64,000 bases of DNA from Robiginitalea marina (GTDB lineage Bacteria > Bacteroidota > Bacteroidia > Flavobacteriales > Flavobacteriaceae): NCBI RefSeq assembly GCF_024006985.1, contig NZ_JAMXIB010000005.1, positions 208,795 through 272,794 of the forward strand, in the 5' to 3' direction. Shown here one piece after another: positions 60,819-64,000 of the stretch. Position 1 is the stretch's first letter, and every line of letters starts with the position of its first letter. Under the pieces are notes generated by a model. The model saw nothing but the letters and a program-made list of their open reading frames with translations, ran no database searches and was not told the DNA's origin. The translations under genes were made by a program, and so were the position numbers.

Positions 60819-62408
60819 TTATTCGAATTCCGAGGTGAAATGCAGTTTTATGGACGGGTACTTTTGCTGGGCCATCTGAAGGGAAAAGGCCGAATCGGCC
60901 AGGAAGACGAGCTGGCCCCGCTTGTCCTTGGCCAGGAATTTCTGCTTGACCCTCAGAAACTCCTTGAATTCAGGATTGTTTGGGTCTGAGGGCTCCACCC
61001 AGCAGGCTTTGTGGACATTAAAAGGTTCGTAGGTGCACTTTGCCCCGTATTCATGTTCGAGGCGGTACTGGATGACTTCGTACTGCAGGGCCCCCACGGT
61101 GCCGATAACTTTCCGGCCGTTCAACTCAAGGGTAAAAAGTTGCGCCACCCCTTCGTCCATCAGCTGGTCCACGCCTTTGGCGAGTTGTTTGGCCTTCATG
61201 GGGTCGGCATTGTTGATGTAGCGGAAGTGCTCGGGCGAAAAGGACGGAATCCCCTTGTAGTGCAGTACCTCGCCTTCCGTAAGGGTATCCCCGATCTTGA
61301 AATTCCCGGTGTCGTGTAGGCCCACAATGTCTCCGGGGAACGACTGGTCGACCACCTCTTTCTTTTCGGCAAAAAAGGCATTGGGGCTCGAGAATTTCAG
61401 GGTCTTGTCCAGGCGCACGTGAAGATAGGGTTTGTTGCGCTCAAAGGTCCCCGAAACAATTTTTACAAAGGCCAGGCGGTCGCGGTGCTTGGGGTCCATG
61501 TTGGCGTGGATTTTAAAGACAAAGCCCGTCATCTGCCGCTCCGAGGGTTCCACAACCCGTTCTTCGGCCTTTTTAGGACGTGGTGGCGGGGCGATTTCCA
61601 CAAAGCAGTCCAGCAGTTCCCACACCCCGAAATTATTCAATGCCGATCCGAAGAACACGGGTTGCTGCCCCCCGGTAAGGTAGGCCTCCCGGTCAAAAGA
61701 CGGGTATACCCCCTCCACCAGCTCGAGGTTTTCGCGCAGGGTGGATGCTGCCTTCGCGCCGATCAGGCGTTCCAACTCGGGGCTCGACAGGTCTTCGAAG
61801 GCGATGGTTTCTTCGATGTTTCTCTTGCTGTCGCCGGTGAAGAGGTTGATGTTTTTCTCGTAAATGTTGTAAATCCCCTTAAAATCGTATCCCATCCCGA
61901 TAGGGAAACTCAGGGGGGTCACCTGCAGGCCCAGTTTTTGTTCCACCTCGTCCAACAGGTCAAAGGCGTCCTTACCCTCCCGGTCCATCTTATTGATAAA
62001 GACGATCATAGGGATTTGGCGCATCCGGCAGACCTCTACCAGTTTCTCGGTCTGCTCCTCCACCCCCTTGGCCACGTCGATGACCACGATAACGCTGTCG
62101 ACGGCGGTAAGGGTTCGAAACGTGTCTTCGGCGAAGTCTTTGTGGCCCGGGGTGTCCAGGATATTGATTTTCTTGTCTTTATAGTGAAAGGCCAGAACGG
62201 AAGTTGCCACGGAAATCCCGCGTTGCCGTTCGATTTCCATGAAATCGCTGGTAGCCCCCTTTTTGATTTTATTGCTTTTCACCGCCCCGGCTTCCTGTAT
62301 TGCCCCCCCAAAGAGGAGGAGTTTTTCGGTTAGGGTGGTCTTTCCCGCATCCGGGTGGGAGATGATCCCAAAGGTCCGGCGGCGTTTTATTTCCTCGGTA
62401 AAGGTCAC
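60819..62408 (-). CDS. prfC: Peptide chain release factor 3
   Basis: GTPase that removes RF1/RF2 from ribosomes after termination. With a GTG start at 62408 the protein is 529 residues, the E. coli length. G1 SHPDAGKTT at residues 17-25, switch region [13 protein letters not shown]3 DTPGHKDF, G4 NKMDREG, then domains 2 and 3. The frame stays open upstream to 62684, but a promoter box at 62424-62431 and the family N-terminus ([14 protein letters not shown]) fix the shorter form. The start is about 11 bases after the predicted transcript start. Confidence 0.95.
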   Translation of the reverse strand: MTFTEEIKRRRTFGIISHPDAGKTTLTEKLLLFGGAIQEAGAVKSNKIKKGATSDFMEIERQRGISVATSVLAFHYKDKKINILDTPGHKDFAEDTFRTLTAVDSVIVVIDVAKGVEEQTEKLVEVCRMRQIPMIVFINKMDREGKDAFDLLDEVEQKLGLQVTPLSFPIGMGYDFKGIYNIYEKNINLFTGDSKRNIEETIAFEDLSSPELERLIGAKAASTLRENLELVEGVYPSFDREAYLTGGQQPVFFGSALNNFGVWELLDCFVEIAPPPRPKKAEERVVEPSERQMTGFVFKIHANMDPKHRDRLAFVKIVSGTFERNKPYLHVRLDKTLKFSSPNAFFAEKKEVVDQSFPGDIVGLHDTGNFKIGDTLTEGEVLHYKGIPSFSPEHFRYINNADPMKAKQLAKGVDQLMDEGVAQLFTLELNGRKVIGTVGALQYEVIQYRLEHEYGAKCTYEPFNVHKACWVEPSDPNNPEFKEFLRVKQKFLAKDKRGQLVFLADSAFSLQMAQQKYPSIKLHFTSEFE

Positions 62409-62423
62409 GCTGAAAAATTTGTG

Positions 62424-62431
62424 CAAAAGTA
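62424..62431 (-). promoter_or_regulatory. -7 box of prfC
   Basis: TACTTTTG on the minus strand, exact TAnnTTTG, 15 bp before the GTG start. No -33 TTTG found. The region 62432-62828 between this box and the next gene shows only a short hairpin GCCAAG/CTTGGC (around 62740-62758) and no further gene. Confidence 0.5.
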
Positions 62432-62828
62432 CCAAAAAAACCCGGTCCGCTGCTATGTCGGACCCCCCGACAAAACCACGCTCTGAGAATTTATCAACAA
62501 TTGCCTGCTTAATATCCACAGGGGCTGATCGGTAAACGGCACAATCGCCGGATTTCCCGTATTTTCGCCCGGATTTGGAAATGGATATTTTATCGATGAA
62601 CGGTTTCAGTGCGAATCTATTCTGTTCATTCAGCGAAAAATATCTTCCGTTGGGCCAAAAAAAGAGTAATGGTTCCGGTATCACGGAGCCCCGAGGTTAG
62701 GTTGCCGTAATTTTACGGTTAGACAGCCTTAGCGTTGTTGCCAAGTAACCTGCTTGGCGCATGGAAAAATCCTTGAATGAGGTCCTTTCCGGCAAACACA
62801 AGGAAGAATGACCCCAAATCATTACCCG

Positions 62829-64000
62829 ATGAAGTACATTATTTTATTGCTTCTTAGCTTGGCCTTATCAGGTGCCCGCGGGGAGGAAACTCCCTGGGCA
62901 CTCAATCCGCCAAATCCTTTTCTGTCAAACCCGCACGAAGACACCGACCGTGACGGCGTGCCTGATGGTACCGATATCGATTCTGATAACGATGGCATCG
63001 TGGATTCCATTGAAGATGCGAACTCCGATGGGGATTCCAACCCCTATACCAACCCAACGGATACAGATGGGGATGGGATTCCTGATTACCTGGATCTGGA
63101 TTCTGATAACGATGGCATATTGGATAATTTGGAAGCCCAGGCACCAGGGGTTTATATTGCACCTTCAGGGGTCGATTCAGATGGCAATGGCCTGGATGAT
63201 GCCTATGAGGAATCTCCCGGCAGCTGCGGAGGCTTGATACCAGTAGATACCGATCAGGATGGGGTACCCGATTATCTGGACATTGATTCCGATAATGATG
63301 GGATTCTCGACAACCGGGAGGCCCAGTCGACAGGTAACTTCACCCCACCTTCCGGGCAGGACCTGAATCAGAACGGCCTCGACGATGTCTATGAGGAAAC
63401 CGGCGATGAAATTTGCGATTTCAATAGTCGCGATACCCGCTATCAGGGAACTGATAAGGTCATCCTGTGCCACCGGGAGAACAAAAACCCGGGGGGAAAG
63501 TTTCGATACCACCAGATCAGTGTGGCACCTGCCGCTGTACAGGCCCACCTCGACCACGGAGACACCGTGGGGCCCTGCAACCAGGCCATCACCCCCTTTA
63601 CGGGTGGACTAGGTCCATGGAATACCGATGGGGATTGCCAGCCCGATTTTAGGGACATTGATTCGGATAATGACGGAATCCTGGATGTTGTGGAAGCACA
63701 GGATAGCAGTACGTTTCAGGAACCCTGCGGTATAGATAGTGACCACAACGGTTTAGATGACCATTTTGAGTCCCATCCGGGTTCCGGAGAGGGTAATTAT
63801 CCGCTTAATACTGACGGGGACTTACAACCTGATTTCAGAGACATCGACTCCGACAACGACGGCATCCCCGACAACTTGGAAGGCCAGCCCACGGACGGGT
63901 ATGTGCCGCCCACCGGTACGGACACGGACGGCAATGGCCTGGATGATGCGTATGAAGGCACCGGTGCGGAAGGGATTACCCCCGAGAACACCGATGGCAC
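62829..64000 (+). CDS. Secreted protein with thrombospondin type 3-like repeats, 3'-truncated
   Basis: The frame is open from the ATG at 62829 to the window end (390 codons seen). A signal peptide (KYIILLLLSLALSGARG) leads into acidic calcium-binding repeats of the form DxDxDGxPDxxDxDSDNDGIxDxxE, at least five times, spaced by longer linkers. About residues 212-254 interrupt them with DKVILCHRENKNPGG and the segment VQAHLDHGDTVGPC, a Cys-His motif found in many Bacteroidota surface proteins (CHxPPGN...AHLxHGDxLGxC). It should be a large calcium-stabilised exported protein, possibly an adhesin carrying a C-terminal sorting domain beyond the window. Confidence 0.85.
   Translation, partial: MKYIILLLLSLALSGARGEETPWALNPPNPFLSNPHEDTDRDGVPDGTDIDSDNDGIVDSIEDANSDGDSNPYTNPTDTDGDGIPDYLDLDSDNDGILDNLEAQAPGVYIAPSGVDSDGNGLDDAYEESPGSCGGLIPVDTDQDGVPDYLDIDSDNDGILDNREAQSTGNFTPPSGQDLNQNGLDDVYEETGDEICDFNSRDTRYQGTDKVILCHRENKNPGGKFRYHQISVAPAAVQAHLDHGDTVGPCNQAITPFTGGLGPWNTDGDCQPDFRDIDSDNDGILDVVEAQDSSTFQEPCGIDSDHNGLDDHFESHPGSGEGNYPLNTDGDLQPDFRDIDSDNDGIPDNLEGQPTDGYVPPTGTDTDGNGLDDAYEGTGAEGITPENTDG

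Noticed and set aside
62940..63960. Tandem GAT/GAC-rich repeats as a DNA satellite or CRISPR
   Set aside because: The repeats are protein-level calcium-binding motifs in one open frame, with variable spacing and no constant spacer length.

Overview
This window reads as a chromosomal core region of a member of the Flavobacteriaceae (Bacteroidota) with a fairly GC-rich genome, Robiginitalea-like in flavour. The supporting signs are the promoter boxes of the form TAnnTTTG, the near absence of Shine-Dalgarno sequences apart from a very strong one before rpsU, a ribosomal protein THX gene, tRNAs without an encoded CCA, and Bacteroidota-type versions of PEP carboxylase and AGCS symporter. The genus is an inference. 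I see no prophage, insertion sequence, CRISPR array or rRNA operon.

Layout. 1-7.7 kb: 3' part of valS, an outer-membrane barrel protein, an OmpR-type two-component pair, a leucine-rich lipoprotein and a membrane hydroxylase of the sterol desaturase family. 7.7-12.5 kb (minus): an operon rsfS-ftsH-LUD-cdsA-psd-ACBP joining ribosome silencing, membrane proteolysis and phospholipid synthesis. 12.6-24.4 kb: birA, pyrE with a SRPBCC gene, a Nudix hydrolase, a secreted M14 peptidase, a CheY/PAS-kinase pair, ddl-coaD, PASTA-rluD, yaaA, a 42-residue THX gene and a uracil-DNA-glycosylase-like gene. 24.5-28.7 kb: ppc and an M20 peptidase.

28.7-35.5 kb (minus): a complete tryptophan operon trpE-G-D-C-F-B-A ending in a small membrane protein whose start overlaps the trpA stop. 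Upstream of trpE lies a full transcription attenuator: an 18-residue leader peptide with three consecutive Trp codons, an antiterminator and a U-tracted terminator that exclude each other, and a promoter that puts the leader start codon almost at the 5' end of the RNA. This is the most interesting signal in the window.

35.6-45 kb: a MarR-nitroreductase-YceI operon with a palindromic operator over its promoter, then rhodanese, PspC, a TrkA-type potassium channel, an AGCS symporter with an unusual N-terminal extension, a helix-hairpin-helix protein, an acyl-CoA dehydrogenase, rpsU, a Xer-type recombinase and hpf.

45-59 kb: the classic translation/transcription superoperon: tRNA-Thr, Tyr, Gly, Thr, tuf, tRNA-Trp, secE, nusG, rplK, rplA, rplJ, rplL, rpoB, rpoC. 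Spacers between the tRNAs carry hairpins, repeated motifs and apparent tRNA-Thr 3'-half remnants. 59-64 kb: a DUF3467 protein, a porin, prfC, and the start of a secreted protein with calcium-binding thrombospondin type 3-like repeats that runs off the window.
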